Assembly (NCBI GenBank): GCA_964601085.1
Contig: CAZRLN010000002.1
Location: 62,001 to 126,000, forward strand
Reading direction: 5' to 3'
DNA length: 64,000 nt
Origin: UBA1444 sp964601085
GTDB taxonomy: Bacteria; Bacillota; Negativicutes; UBA1444
The notes below the pieces were generated by a model. That model saw only the letters and a list, made by a program, of their open reading frames with translations. It searched no databases and was not told the DNA's origin. Shown piece after piece: positions 52,136 to 61,084 of the stretch (the first letter of the stretch is position 1; each line of letters begins with the position of its first letter). A program made the position numbers and the translations under genes.

Positions 52136-52435
52136 TTATTTCGTAAATCGCTCGCAGAAAGAGGCTTCCTGTTCCGTCGAGAACCTTGAAAAATTTCCTG
52201 GTTTGCGTCGAAGCAGCAGATATGGCACACAGTCGCTGTCATCAAAGATTACAATGTCATACTGCGTTTGCAGAAGATCAAAAATGTTTCGATAGAGCGT
52301 CCGCCATTCTTGCAGGGATCGTTTTTTTGTCATGACGCGATGAATTTGAATTGCAAGCCGACCTGACACGAACATTTCACTCACTTCATAACGAAGTGCA
52401 TTCGCCAACTGGGAAACGGCAATAATCTCGTACAT
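52136..52435 (-). CDS. Small hypothetical protein between RND permease and TolC genes
   Basis: A 99-residue soluble protein with no recognised domain: a helical N-terminus (IIAVSQLANALRYEVSEMF), a basic stretch (MTKKRSLQEWR) and a strand-like YDIVIFDDSD. ATG 52435 is used, with GGAAGGGAG somewhat far upstream. It lies 51 bp after the permease and 86 bp before the TolC start, on the same strand. The composition looks like a real protein, but expression is unproved. Confidence 0.55.
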   Translation of the reverse strand: MYEIIAVSQLANALRYEVSEMFVSGRLAIQIHRVMTKKRSLQEWRTLYRNIFDLLQTQYDIVIFDDSDCVPYLLLRRKPGNFSRFSTEQEASFCERFTK

Positions 52436-52486
52436 GGCAAATCGACTCCCTTCCAGCAATGGATTTGCTTGATCAGGCACATATTA

Positions 52487-55400
52487 TCAATCAGGTTCAT
52501 TTAGGGAAGACTTTTCGACCGGCTGCACTTTATACCAGGCTGCGTACATGCTGGGCAGAACCAACAAAGTCAGTATGGTGGCGACAAATAGTCCGCCGGC
52601 GATGGCCACGGCCATCGGTCCCCAGAAAACGCTGGAAATCAACGGCACCATTCCTAAAATGGCCGCTGCGGCCGTCAGCATGATCGGGCGGAATCGTGTC
52701 ACCGCTGCGTTGATGATGGCATCCCAGGGATGTTCGCCGGCTTTGATATGTTGTTCGATCTGGTCGATCAAGATTACCGAATTTCTCATAATGATCCCGG
52801 CCAACGCCAGCAAGCCCAGCTGTACCACAAAACCCATCGATTTGCCGGTTGCCAGCAATCCCAGGCTGGCGCCAATTACCCCCAGCGGTGCAGTCAATAG
52901 TACCAGAATCGTCTTTGAAACGCTCTCCAACTGAAGCATCAGCAATATCAGGATACTGATCAACATGACCGGTACGGGCTGCATCAGCCAAACAGTCGCC
53001 TTTTCGCTTGATTCCGTTGGTCCGTCGAGTTCAATGCTGTATCCCGGCGACAATTTATCACGGATATCCTTAATCTTGTCGTAAAGATCGAAAGTTGCAC
53101 TGTTCCCCAGAACGCCCGGTATTGTATTGGCCTGAAGGGTAATCGTCGGTTTCAGATCGCGCCGCCAAATGAGTCCTTCTTCCGCCTCATAACTGATTTT
53201 AGCGATCTGATCCAACGGAACGTATTTTCCGTTCCCGATATGCACATTCAGATTTTTGATCTGCGACAGATCGTTTCGGTTCTGAGAATCAACCCGAAAC
53301 ACTATTCCGACGGTTTTGTCTTTTTCCCGGAATTCAGCAATTGACATTCCAGAGATCATGGCTTGCAGATTTCCGGACAATGTAGAACTGTCCAGCACCA
53401 ATACGCGGGCCTTATCTTGATTGATTCGCAGGTGCATGACTTTACTTTTTTCATTCCAGTCTTGGTTGATATCGACCAAATTGGGGTCGGCAGCCATCCG
53501 TTCCCTGATTTGCGACGCGATTTGTCGGACTTGTTCATGATTGGGGCCCTTGACCCGCAGCATTACAGGGTAAGGGCTGGAGGGACCGGTTTGAATGACC
53601 CGGACATTTCCCTGAACTTCCGGGAACTCGGTGGCAAGCAATTGATTGGTTTTGCTTATTAGCTCAATGCACGCCTTCAGGTCTTTGCCGACCACAATAA
53701 ATTGCGCGAATGACTTATCCGGCAGAACGGGTTCGAAGGTCAGGACGAAACGCGGCGCCCCTTGCCCCACATGGTAGGAATAGTTGGCGATATTGGGGTC
53801 TCCTTCATAATGCTTGGCTAACCGTGCGGCGACCTGTTCCGTCGCTTTCAGGGACGAACCTTCCGGCAACCTCAGATCAACGACCAGTTCCGGGCGGATA
53901 GAGGCCGGAAAGAATTCCTGTTTGACCAAACCCAGTAAAACAACAGACCCGACAAAACAAACCACGGTTGCACCAATAACTTTCTTTCGATGTGTCAGAC
54001 ACCAGGAAAGGATATTGCGAAACAGGACATAAAACCGGGTGTTGTAAATTTCATGACCGGAAGTTGATTTAACTGGTGGCTGTTTTATGAAAAAATATCC
54101 CAGCAGCGGTGTAACGAGTACGGAAACAAACCAGGAAATCACTAACGAAATTGTAATGACCGAAAACAGGCTGCCGACAAATTCCGAAGCGCTGCCCTTC
54201 GAAAAACCTACCGGAATGAAACCGGCGCAAGTGATCAAGGTCCCGATCAACATTGGAAAGGCCGTAACGGTATAGGCGTGACAAGCCGCGTCAAACCGGC
54301 TCCACCCCTGCTCCAGCTTTACGATCATCATTTCGATGGCGATAATGGCGTCATCGACCAACAACCCCAAAGAGATAATCAAGGCGCCCAACGAGATTTT
54401 GTGCAGGTCGATCCCCGCAATTGCCATGCAGACGAATACGGCTGCCAATACCAATGGAATGCACAACGCGACGACCAGGCCGGAACGCACGCCGAGACTA
54501 AGCAAACTGATCAGCAAGACAATGGCGACAGCCTCGCCCAGGGATTTTGTGAACTCGCCGATGGATTCTTTCACGACCTCGGGCTGATTGGCTACCACGT
54601 TGATTTCCAGGCCCAACGGCAAGTTCTTTTGGATTGCGGCAATCGTTTGTTCCAAGTTCTTTCCCAAACTCAGGATGTTGCCGCCTTTTTCCATCGACAG
54701 GGCAATGCCAATGGCGGGGCGACCGTTAAAAAACATCTTTGGTTCCGCCGGTTCTTCATAACTGCGTTCGATCCGGGCGATGTCTCCCAAACGGAAGGTC
54801 CGTCCATCAGCACGGATCGGCAGGCTGCGAAGATCATCCAGATTTTCAAAAAGACCGCTTACCCGGAGATATACGTTATCGGACGTTGTTTCCAACATAC
54901 CGGAGGGAGTCATGGCATTCTGGGCGGAAACGGCGCTGGTGATGGCGGCGGGAGGAATGCCCAGCTGCGCCAGCTTGCCGCTTTCGATTTCGATGTAGAC
55001 TTTTTCCGGTTGCACGCCGACCAGTTCCACTTTCTTTACACTGGCAACGCCCAATAGGGTTCGCCGGATCGTTTCCGCCTGTTCCCGTAATTCTTCATAG
55101 GTATAACCATCGCCCGTCAGAGCGTAAACACAGCCGAACACATCGTCGAAGCGGTCATTAAAGAAAGGGCCCTGCACTCCCGATGGCAATGTTCCCTTGC
55201 TATCATTCACCATGTTGCGGACTTCCAGCCAAGTCGGCCGGATCTGACTCTCAACCACAGCATCGTCTTTGAGGGAAACAAAAATTACCGCTACTCCTGG
55301 CCGGGAATAGCTCTTAAGATAATCAAGCCCCGGCGTATCCTGCAGTTTCTTTTCGATCTTGTCGGTTACCTGCTCTTCAATCTGTCGGGCGCTGGCCCCC

Positions 55401-55564
55401 GGCCAATACACGCTGACCACCATCTGGCGGATGGTAAAGTCCGGGTCCTCCAAACGCCCCAACCGTTGATACGAAAAAATTCCGCCGATAAAAACGATGA
55501 CAATAAAAAACAAAACCAATTCTTTATGTTTCAGAGCCCATTCCGTCATATTGAAAATTTTCAT
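52487..55564 (-). CDS. RND efflux permease (AcrB/HAE1-type)
   Basis: A 1025-residue inner membrane pump subunit with twelve predicted membrane helices and two large periplasmic loops. The proton-relay aspartates are in GLLVDDAIIAIEM (TM4). It starts MKIFNMTEWALKHKELV, ATG 55564 overlapping the adaptor stop (ATGA). The frame is intact along its full length even though the adaptor gene in front carries a stop codon. The substrate range is unknown. Confidence 0.93.
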   Translation of the reverse strand: MKIFNMTEWALKHKELVLFFIVIVFIGGIFSYQRLGRLEDPDFTIRQMVVSVYWPGASARQIEEQVTDKIEKKLQDTPGLDYLKSYSRPGVAVIFVSLKDDAVVESQIRPTWLEVRNMVNDSKGTLPSGVQGPFFNDRFDDVFGCVYALTGDGYTYEELREQAETIRRTLLGVASVKKVELVGVQPEKVYIEIESGKLAQLGIPPAAITSAVSAQNAMTPSGMLETTSDNVYLRVSGLFENLDDLRSLPIRADGRTFRLGDIARIERSYEEPAEPKMFFNGRPAIGIALSMEKGGNILSLGKNLEQTIAAIQKNLPLGLEINVVANQPEVVKESIGEFTKSLGEAVAIVLLISLLSLGVRSGLVVALCIPLVLAAVFVCMAIAGIDLHKISLGALIISLGLLVDDAIIAIEMMIVKLEQGWSRFDAACHAYTVTAFPMLIGTLITCAGFIPVGFSKGSASEFVGSLFSVITISLVISWFVSVLVTPLLGYFFIKQPPVKSTSGHEIYNTRFYVLFRNILSWCLTHRKKVIGATVVCFVGSVVLLGLVKQEFFPASIRPELVVDLRLPEGSSLKATEQVAARLAKHYEGDPNIANYSYHVGQGAPRFVLTFEPVLPDKSFAQFIVVGKDLKACIELISKTNQLLATEFPEVQGNVRVIQTGPSSPYPVMLRVKGPNHEQVRQIASQIRERMAADPNLVDINQDWNEKSKVMHLRINQDKARVLVLDSSTLSGNLQAMISGMSIAEFREKDKTVGIVFRVDSQNRNDLSQIKNLNVHIGNGKYVPLDQIAKISYEAEEGLIWRRDLKPTITLQANTIPGVLGNSATFDLYDKIKDIRDKLSPGYSIELDGPTESSEKATVWLMQPVPVMLISILILLMLQLESVSKTILVLLTAPLGVIGASLGLLATGKSMGFVVQLGLLALAGIIMRNSVILIDQIEQHIKAGEHPWDAIINAAVTRFRPIMLTAAAAILGMVPLISSVFWGPMAVAIAGGLFVATILTLLVLPSMYAAWYKVQPVEKSSLNEPD

Positions 55565-56760
55565 GGTTTGACACCTGCAGCCAGTCGAACCTTTTGCCCT
55601 TCCCGCAATTTGTGGACGCCAGCCGTCACGATCGTATCCCCTGGAGTTAATCCTGAAAGAACTTGGATTTTGGCATTGCCGTATTCACCGACCGTAATGG
55701 ACTTCAGCGATACAATTTCGTTATTGACGACCCATACCCCCGTTGATCCGTCAGTTTGGTATACAGCAGACAGGGGAATTTCCAGTGCGGCTTGATTTTT
55801 AATACCTGTTCCGGCAATCTGGGCCGAAGCGGTCATCCCCAATTTGATTGTTTCCGGCGGATTCATCAGTGTAATCCGGACTTTATAGGTGCGGGTTGCG
55901 GCGTCGGCAATCGGCGAAATCTCGCGAATCTTTCCCTCAATCACTACATCTGGTAATGCCCAGAAAGATACATTGATTTGTTGGGCTGTTCGAACTTCTT
56001 CGACCCGATTTTCCGGGACGCTGATTTCCACCTCACGATCTCCGTCCTGAACCAGCGTCAAGATCGGTTGGCCGGCGGAAACGACTTGTCCGGCTTCCGC
56101 GTTGACCGCAGATACAATCCCGGCGGCGCTCGCCCGCAAACTGCTTTAATCCAGTTGGTTCGATCCCTGCGAATATTGGGCGGAAGCCTGCCGGCTGGCG
56201 GCCAGGGCGGCTTCGTAGGCATTGACATACTGATCGTACTGCGCTCGACTGACCGCCGCCTGTTCATAGAGTTGCCGGTATCGCTGCAAGTTGCTTGCCG
56301 CCAGACGAAGCTGAGCTTGCGCCGAGGAAACCTGGGCGGAAGTGCTGTTTACCGTTTGCTGGATATCTTTCGGATCGATTTGCAGTAAAACGTCGCCGGG
56401 AGATACCCGGCTCCCCAATTCCACATTTCGTTTAACGATTTTGCCGCTTACTTGAAATGCCAACTGACTCTCGACTCGGCCATGCACTTCTCCGGAATAG
56501 GTGAATTGTTGACGGGCATTCTTGTTCCCGACAATCTGGGTTCGCACTAGTACGACATGCTGATTCGCCGATTTCGCCTGAGTATGCGAATACCACTGCC
56601 AACCGCCGCCGGTCAGCACGATCAGGAAACATCCCGTTATCAGCAATTTTACCCATTTGCGGGTGTGCGCCGATTGGCTCTGCCAACCTTGTTTGTACTG
56701 CGGAATGACTTCGAGTATTTTGCCAATTTTGCCACACAACTTCAATACAAGATCTTGCAT
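55561..56760 (-). pseudogene. RND periplasmic adaptor (HlyD/MFP family) with an in-frame TAA
   Basis: Two halves in the same frame are separated by one TAA at 56148-56146. The first half has a membrane anchor (about residues 40-60), the lipoyl-like segment (VSGKIVKRNVELGSRVSPGDVLLQID) and the coiled coil; the second resumes with SSLRASAAGIVSAV and has the beta-barrel and membrane-proximal domains. The family normally reads a Tyr at this spot (YxxLRAP), so a TAT or TAC to TAA change explains it. ATG 56760 follows AGGAG. Could be a recent nonsense mutation, readthrough or a sequencing error. Confidence 0.85.
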
Positions 56761-56812
56761 CGTGTTCACTCCTGACTTTCCGTTTCAAATGATTTGGTTC
56801 ATAATATATTGA

Positions 56813-56826
56813 CTGACTTAAGTCAG
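56813..56826. promoter_or_regulatory. TetR operator at the efflux operon
   Basis: CTGACTTAAGTCAG, a perfect 14-bp palindrome inside the wider GACTGACTTAAGTCAGTT, 53 bp before the adaptor ATG. The same core occurs before tetR at 57556. Confidence 0.75.
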
Positions 56827-56890
56827 TTGTTGTTTAAATAAATTCGCTCTGCTTGTGTTGTCAGAACGAATCGTTAACTGCCTTATTTAA

Positions 56891-57541
56891 TTATTTACCC
56901 AAAGAGCCAAACCCGGCAGTTTCAAACGGTGGAATATGGACCGAACCTTCCGGCAAGCCCAAGATTCTGTCGATCAGCACTGCCGTCATGTTAATATGAG
57001 CTTGGATCTGATCGGCCGGTAGTCGCTCATAAATTGCCTGGAACATTGCCGTGATGACGGTATGAACGAAATTAACCGCCATAATTGGATGGACGATCTG
57101 AAACATTTTTTGCTGTGATCCATCCTCAAAGATTTTTTGCAAAAATGGCGAAAGCACTTTTATTCCCTGTTGAGCCAATTTATCCATCAGATGCAAAGTC
57201 CGATCATTATACAAAAAACCGAACAGCAAGCCGTCTTTGAATCGAAGTGCACAGAGCAGCGTCTGAATGATTTTTTCAAGTTTTTCCAAAGGGTTTAAGG
57301 TTGATGACGCCGATATTTGTTCCAATGTATGGGAAAACTCCGAGATTCGTCGATTGATAAGCGCTTCCAAAATCTCATCCTTTGATTTGAAATAATAATA
57401 AAAAGTCCCCTGCGCCACGCCGATCGATTTTACAATGTCGCTGATCGCCGTTTCGTGATAACCGCGGGCATAGAACAATTCTTCGGCGGCATCTAGTATT
57501 TCGGTCATTCGCACCATTGGGTCCTTGGTGATCCGTGCCAT
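56891..57541 (-). CDS. TetR family regulator of the efflux operon
   Basis: A 216-residue TetR protein: helix-turn-helix at about 12-58 (ILDAAEELFYARGYHETAISDIVKSIGVAQGTFYYYF region) and a helical ligand domain. It is the first gene of the block adaptor-RND-TolC, on the same strand. GGAGG precedes the ATG. Matching palindromes at its own promoter and before the adaptor indicate that it represses both. Confidence 0.92.
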   Translation of the reverse strand: MARITKDPMVRMTEILDAAEELFYARGYHETAISDIVKSIGVAQGTFYYYFKSKDEILEALINRRISEFSHTLEQISASSTLNPLEKLEKIIQTLLCALRFKDGLLFGFLYNDRTLHLMDKLAQQGIKVLSPFLQKIFEDGSQQKMFQIVHPIMAVNFVHTVITAMFQAIYERLPADQIQAHINMTAVLIDRILGLPEGSVHIPPFETAGFGSLGK

Positions 57542-57554
57542 TTTATATTCCTCC

Positions 57555-57570
57555 GACTGACTTCAGTCAA
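57555..57570. promoter_or_regulatory. TetR operator at tetR
   Basis: ACTGACTTCAGTCA (57556-57569) repeats the core found at 56813-56826 with one base changed. It lies between the -10 and the ribosome site of tetR. Confidence 0.75.
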
Positions 57571-57600
57571 ATAATACACTTTGGACTTATTCCTTGTCAA
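57571..57600 (-). promoter_or_regulatory. tetR promoter
   Basis: On the minus strand a perfect TTGACA (57600-57595), 18 bp, then TATTAT (57576-57571), with the operator directly downstream. Confidence 0.75.
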
Positions 57601-57650
57601 GCGTTATGAGCAATTTTTTTCGGAATTTGTATTCCTTCCCAATCAATAAT

Positions 57651-57679
57651 TGAGCCGACAGCAAAATACTGTCGGCTCA
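57651..57679 (-). terminator. Terminator-like hairpin after rpe
   Basis: TGAGCCGACAG (57651-57661) and CTGTCGGCTCA (57669-57679) are perfect 11-bp arms with a 7-nt loop, 21 bp after rpe. Only a few T residues follow on the minus strand. Confidence 0.6.
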
Positions 57680-57699
57680 CACAAGCTTTCGTTCTTATC

Positions 57700-58344
57700 T
57701 TATCCCCGAATCTGTCGAATCGCTTCGGTCAGGTTGTCGCTGCCGAATATCGCCGAGCCCGCAACCAGAACATCTGCCCCCGCCTTTCGGACCAGCGGCG
57801 AGGTCACGGCATTGATTCCACCATCCACTTCGATGAGGACTTCCCGATTCAAGCCGTTAATTTGCTTTTTCAGACGCCAAATCTTGTCAATGGACGAGGG
57901 AATGAACTTTTGACCGCCAAAACCGGGATTGACGCTCATGATCAACACCATGTCCACTTCTGGAAGAATTTCATCCAATGAATGGATCGGTGAAGCTGGA
58001 TTCAAGGCGATCGCCGGACGAACCCCTAATTCTCGTATGCGGGTAATCAGCCGATGCAAATGCGGTTCGGTTTCCCCATGAACTGTCAACCAATCGGCGC
58101 CGGCGGCGGCAAAGTCATCGATCAGAGACGACGGGTTCGTAACCATCAGATGGACATCCAACGGGAGTTTGGTAATTTTGCGGATCGCCGCCACGATCGG
58201 CGGCCCGAATGTCAGATTCGGCACGAAATGGCCGTCCATGATATCCAGATGCAACCAGTCGGCGCCGGCCGCTTCCACTCTAGCAATGTCTTCCGCAAGG
58301 CGCACGAAATTTGCGGCCAGCAAAGATGGAGCGATGATGGTCAA
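57700..58344 (-). CDS. rpe: Ribulose-phosphate 3-epimerase
   Basis: Interconverts ribulose and xylulose 5-phosphates. The 214-residue TIM barrel has IAPSLLAANF, LHLDIMDGHFVPN, HLMVTNP, VNPGFGGQKF and EVDGGIN. Start TTG 58344 with GGAGGTTTTAAT upstream, 1 nt after rsgA. Confidence 0.96.
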   Translation of the reverse strand: MTIIAPSLLAANFVRLAEDIARVEAAGADWLHLDIMDGHFVPNLTFGPPIVAAIRKITKLPLDVHLMVTNPSSLIDDFAAAGADWLTVHGETEPHLHRLITRIRELGVRPAIALNPASPIHSLDEILPEVDMVLIMSVNPGFGGQKFIPSSIDKIWRLKKQINGLNREVLIEVDGGINAVTSPLVRKAGADVLVAGSAIFGSDNLTEAIRQIRG

Positions 58345-58345
58345 A

Positions 58346-59236
58346 TTAAAACCTCCTCTGCTGTGTCTGCTGGATTTCCCTCAGCAGTTCGATATAGGAA
58401 TCATAACGCCAGGGAGCGATGTCACCGGTTTGCACCGCTTGCTTGACCGCGCACTGCGGTTCGCGGTGATGGAGACATGAAGAAAAATGACATCCCGCCA
58501 GCTTATCGCGAAATTCTCGATACTGGAAACGCAGCTCATCCGGAGCCATTTCCACAAATTCGGTCAGGCTGAACCCCGGAGTATCGACGACAAACCCGCC
58601 GCCCGCCAGCGGCAGCAATTCCGCGCAACGCGTAGTATGCTTGCCCCGGCCGATTTTTTGGCTTAATTCGCCGGTGACCAATTGCAGTCCCGGCTCCACC
58701 GCATTGAGCAAAGAAGATTTGCCGACCCCGGATGGGCCGGCAAAAACACTGACCTTTTCATATAACAGTTTTTGCAATTCCGGAATGCCCGCGCCGGTTT
58801 TTGCGGAAACCTGCAGAACAGGATAACCGATTTTTTCATAGACGGCAAGAAACGGTCGAAGCTCCTCCGGGTCCGCCATGTCGATTTTATTGATGCAAAT
58901 CACGGGAGATATCTCCGAATACTCGGCCAATACCAAAAAACGATCCAACAGGCCGAAATTGATTTGCGGTTGACTGGCGGCAAACGTCAAAATCGCCTGA
59001 TTTACATTGGCGACTTCCGGCCGCTGCAAAAAAGATTCCCGGGGCAGGACTTCTTCGATATTTCCCTCCCCTTCACCGGCCAAAGAATAGTGTACATGAT
59101 CGCCAACGCAGACGGAATACCGGATTTGCTTCAATCGTCCCCGCAGTTTGCAGGACAGCAGTCGGGCGCCCGTCTGAACATAATAAAAGCCACTGGTTGC
59201 CCGAATCACAACTCCGGTCAGTCGATTTTTCTCCAT
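58346..59236 (-). CDS. rsgA: Small-subunit assembly GTPase RsgA
   Basis: A 296-residue circularly permuted GTPase for 30S maturation: OB fold (about 1-70), NKID before GPSGVGKSSLLN, DTPGF, and a C-terminal zinc site (CHFSSCLHHREPQCAV). No clear ribosome site; it follows the kinase gene by 3 nt and is probably coupled to it. Confidence 0.95.
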   Translation of the reverse strand: MEKNRLTGVVIRATSGFYYVQTGARLLSCKLRGRLKQIRYSVCVGDHVHYSLAGEGEGNIEEVLPRESFLQRPEVANVNQAILTFAASQPQINFGLLDRFLVLAEYSEISPVICINKIDMADPEELRPFLAVYEKIGYPVLQVSAKTGAGIPELQKLLYEKVSVFAGPSGVGKSSLLNAVEPGLQLVTGELSQKIGRGKHTTRCAELLPLAGGGFVVDTPGFSLTEFVEMAPDELRFQYREFRDKLAGCHFSSCLHHREPQCAVKQAVQTGDIAPWRYDSYIELLREIQQTQQRRF

Positions 59237-59239
59237 AGG

Positions 59240-61084
59240 CTAGAAGGTTTGTTCCTGAACCAATTTGTTGTTCACAATTGCCCTAACCGTCATCTGCCCC
59301 GTACCCTCCACCACTTTTTCGACGCGCTCTCCTGGTTTATGCACATTTTCATAGACCACGCGTTCCCCGTTGGCATCGGTGACGATAATCCGGCAAGCTT
59401 GTCGGATCGGTCCATCCGGCACAACAAATTGGATACGGGCCCGTTTGGGAATGCCGGATTCGCTACGGGCCACTTCGAGGTCAATGGTTGTTCCCTCGTA
59501 AACGCTGCTGCCGGGAGGTGGCGCTTGTGCACTGATCATTCCCGGGGCAAAACGCGTTGTGGAGGTTTCCCGAATTCTGCCGACCTTGAGGTGCAAGGCT
59601 TCAATCCGGGCCAACACACTCTGCATGCTTTCACCGATAAAATTTGGAACGGTAATCTGTTGCGGACTTTTCCCTTTACTTACCACGATGTCGATTAATA
59701 TGCCTTTAGCTACTTGTCCGGGGGGTCTGGGGTTTTGGCTGATGATGGCGTCTACCGGAACGGTGGCGGAATACTCTTCGCTGATAATTCCTACCTTCAA
59801 TCCCGTACTGCGGATGCGAGCTTCGGCTTCCCGGCGTTGCAATCCCTTCAGGTCCGGTATGGCGGCAACGTCGAGACCACGGCTAAGTACGATCTGGATG
59901 GCGCGTCGTTCCTTCACGATCTGTCCGGCCTGGGGTTGCTGGGAAATGACATAGCCGGCCGGAACCTGATCATTAAAGGCTTCCGTAATCTGAACACGCA
60001 AGTTTTCGTTAGTTAACAGGGATCGGGCTGTTTCGGCAGGTTTTCCGACAACATCCGGCACCATGACTTCCTTGCCACCGATAAATCCACCGTCAGCCAA
60101 AATTTGGCCTCCCAGAAAACTGAACAACAATAAAGCCGCAACGCCCCAAGCCCATTTTGGCAATTGGCGGATTCGCCGCCAAATATTCGGCGTTATTCCA
60201 ACTCGGCCGTGTTGGGCTGAACCGGTCGGTCTTGCGTTTCGAGGCTCGGCGGCAAAATTTTGACGTTGTCGAATCATAGACTCCAACTCTTGAAGCAAAG
60301 CCTGCGCAGTGCCAAACCGTTCCTGCGGTTTTTTCGCCATCGCCTTTTGGACCAATGATATTAATGCTTTCGGCGTTGCCGGTGCTGTTTCGACGAGCGA
60401 CCGCGGTTGTTCCTGTAAGTGTTTCATCGCGATGGATATGGCGGAAGGCCCATCAAAAGGCGGCGCACCGGACAGCATTTCATACATGACGACACCGAGG
60501 GAATAAATGTCCGATTGGGCGTCCACCCCATAACCGCGCGCCTGCTCTGGCGACAAGTAATGCACGGATCCCATTACGCCGGCTACTTGCGTGCTGGTTT
60601 GGGATGAGACCGCCCGGGCTATGCCAAAATCCGTCACTTTGGCCAAACCGTCACGGCTGATCAAAATATTATGCGGTTTGATATCACAGTGGATGATCTT
60701 GTTGTCGTGGGCGTGTTTCAGGGCAGCGGCCACTTGATACGCCAGTTCGAGAACTATTTGCGGCGAAAGGGGTCCTTCCCTCTTGATATAATCTTTCAGG
60801 GTTTCGCCGGAAACATATTCCATGACGATGTAATGAGTATCCTCGGCACAGCCGACATCAAAAATGCTGACTATGTTTGGATGCGACAAACGCGCCGCCG
60901 CTCGGGCCTCTTGGCGGAAACGCACAACGAAATCTTCATCGCTGGTATATTGCGAACGTAATATCTTGACAGCTACCCGGCGGGTTAAAAGCGTATCTTC
61001 CGCCAGAAAAACTTCGGCCATGCCACCGCCGCCAATACGTTCCAAGAGCTGGTAGCGATGGTCAAGCAAGCCTTCGGGGCTCAT
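59240..61084 (-). CDS. prkC: PASTA-domain Ser/Thr protein kinase (PrkC/PknB type)
   Basis: A 614-residue membrane kinase sensing muropeptides. Kinase domain about 10-275 (IGGGGMAEV, Lys40, DFG 152-154), membrane segment 311-330, then three PASTA repeats (about 341-545) and a C-terminal extracellular tail. The catalytic loop reads HCD (132-134) instead of HRD. ATG 61084 follows AAGGAGGGG and overlaps rlmN. The PP2C phosphatase gene that normally sits between rlmN and prkC is absent here. Confidence 0.93.
   Translation of the reverse strand: MSPEGLLDHRYQLLERIGGGGMAEVFLAEDTLLTRRVAVKILRSQYTSDEDFVVRFRQEARAAARLSHPNIVSIFDVGCAEDTHYIVMEYVSGETLKDYIKREGPLSPQIVLELAYQVAAALKHAHDNKIIHCDIKPHNILISRDGLAKVTDFGIARAVSSQTSTQVAGVMGSVHYLSPEQARGYGVDAQSDIYSLGVVMYEMLSGAPPFDGPSAISIAMKHLQEQPRSLVETAPATPKALISLVQKAMAKKPQERFGTAQALLQELESMIRQRQNFAAEPRNARPTGSAQHGRVGITPNIWRRIRQLPKWAWGVAALLLFSFLGGQILADGGFIGGKEVMVPDVVGKPAETARSLLTNENLRVQITEAFNDQVPAGYVISQQPQAGQIVKERRAIQIVLSRGLDVAAIPDLKGLQRREAEARIRSTGLKVGIISEEYSATVPVDAIISQNPRPPGQVAKGILIDIVVSKGKSPQQITVPNFIGESMQSVLARIEALHLKVGRIRETSTTRFAPGMISAQAPPPGSSVYEGTTIDLEVARSESGIPKRARIQFVVPDGPIRQACRIIVTDANGERVVYENVHKPGERVEKVVEGTGQMTVRAIVNNKLVQEQTF

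Noticed and set aside
54278..55057. Plus-strand frame of about 260 codons opposite the RND permease
   Set aside because: His/Gln/Asp-rich antisense reading with no family match; the permease is clear.
55561..56760. Two separate genes for the adaptor halves
   Set aside because: Both halves are in the same frame, two codons apart, and each lacks domains the other supplies; one interrupted gene is simpler.
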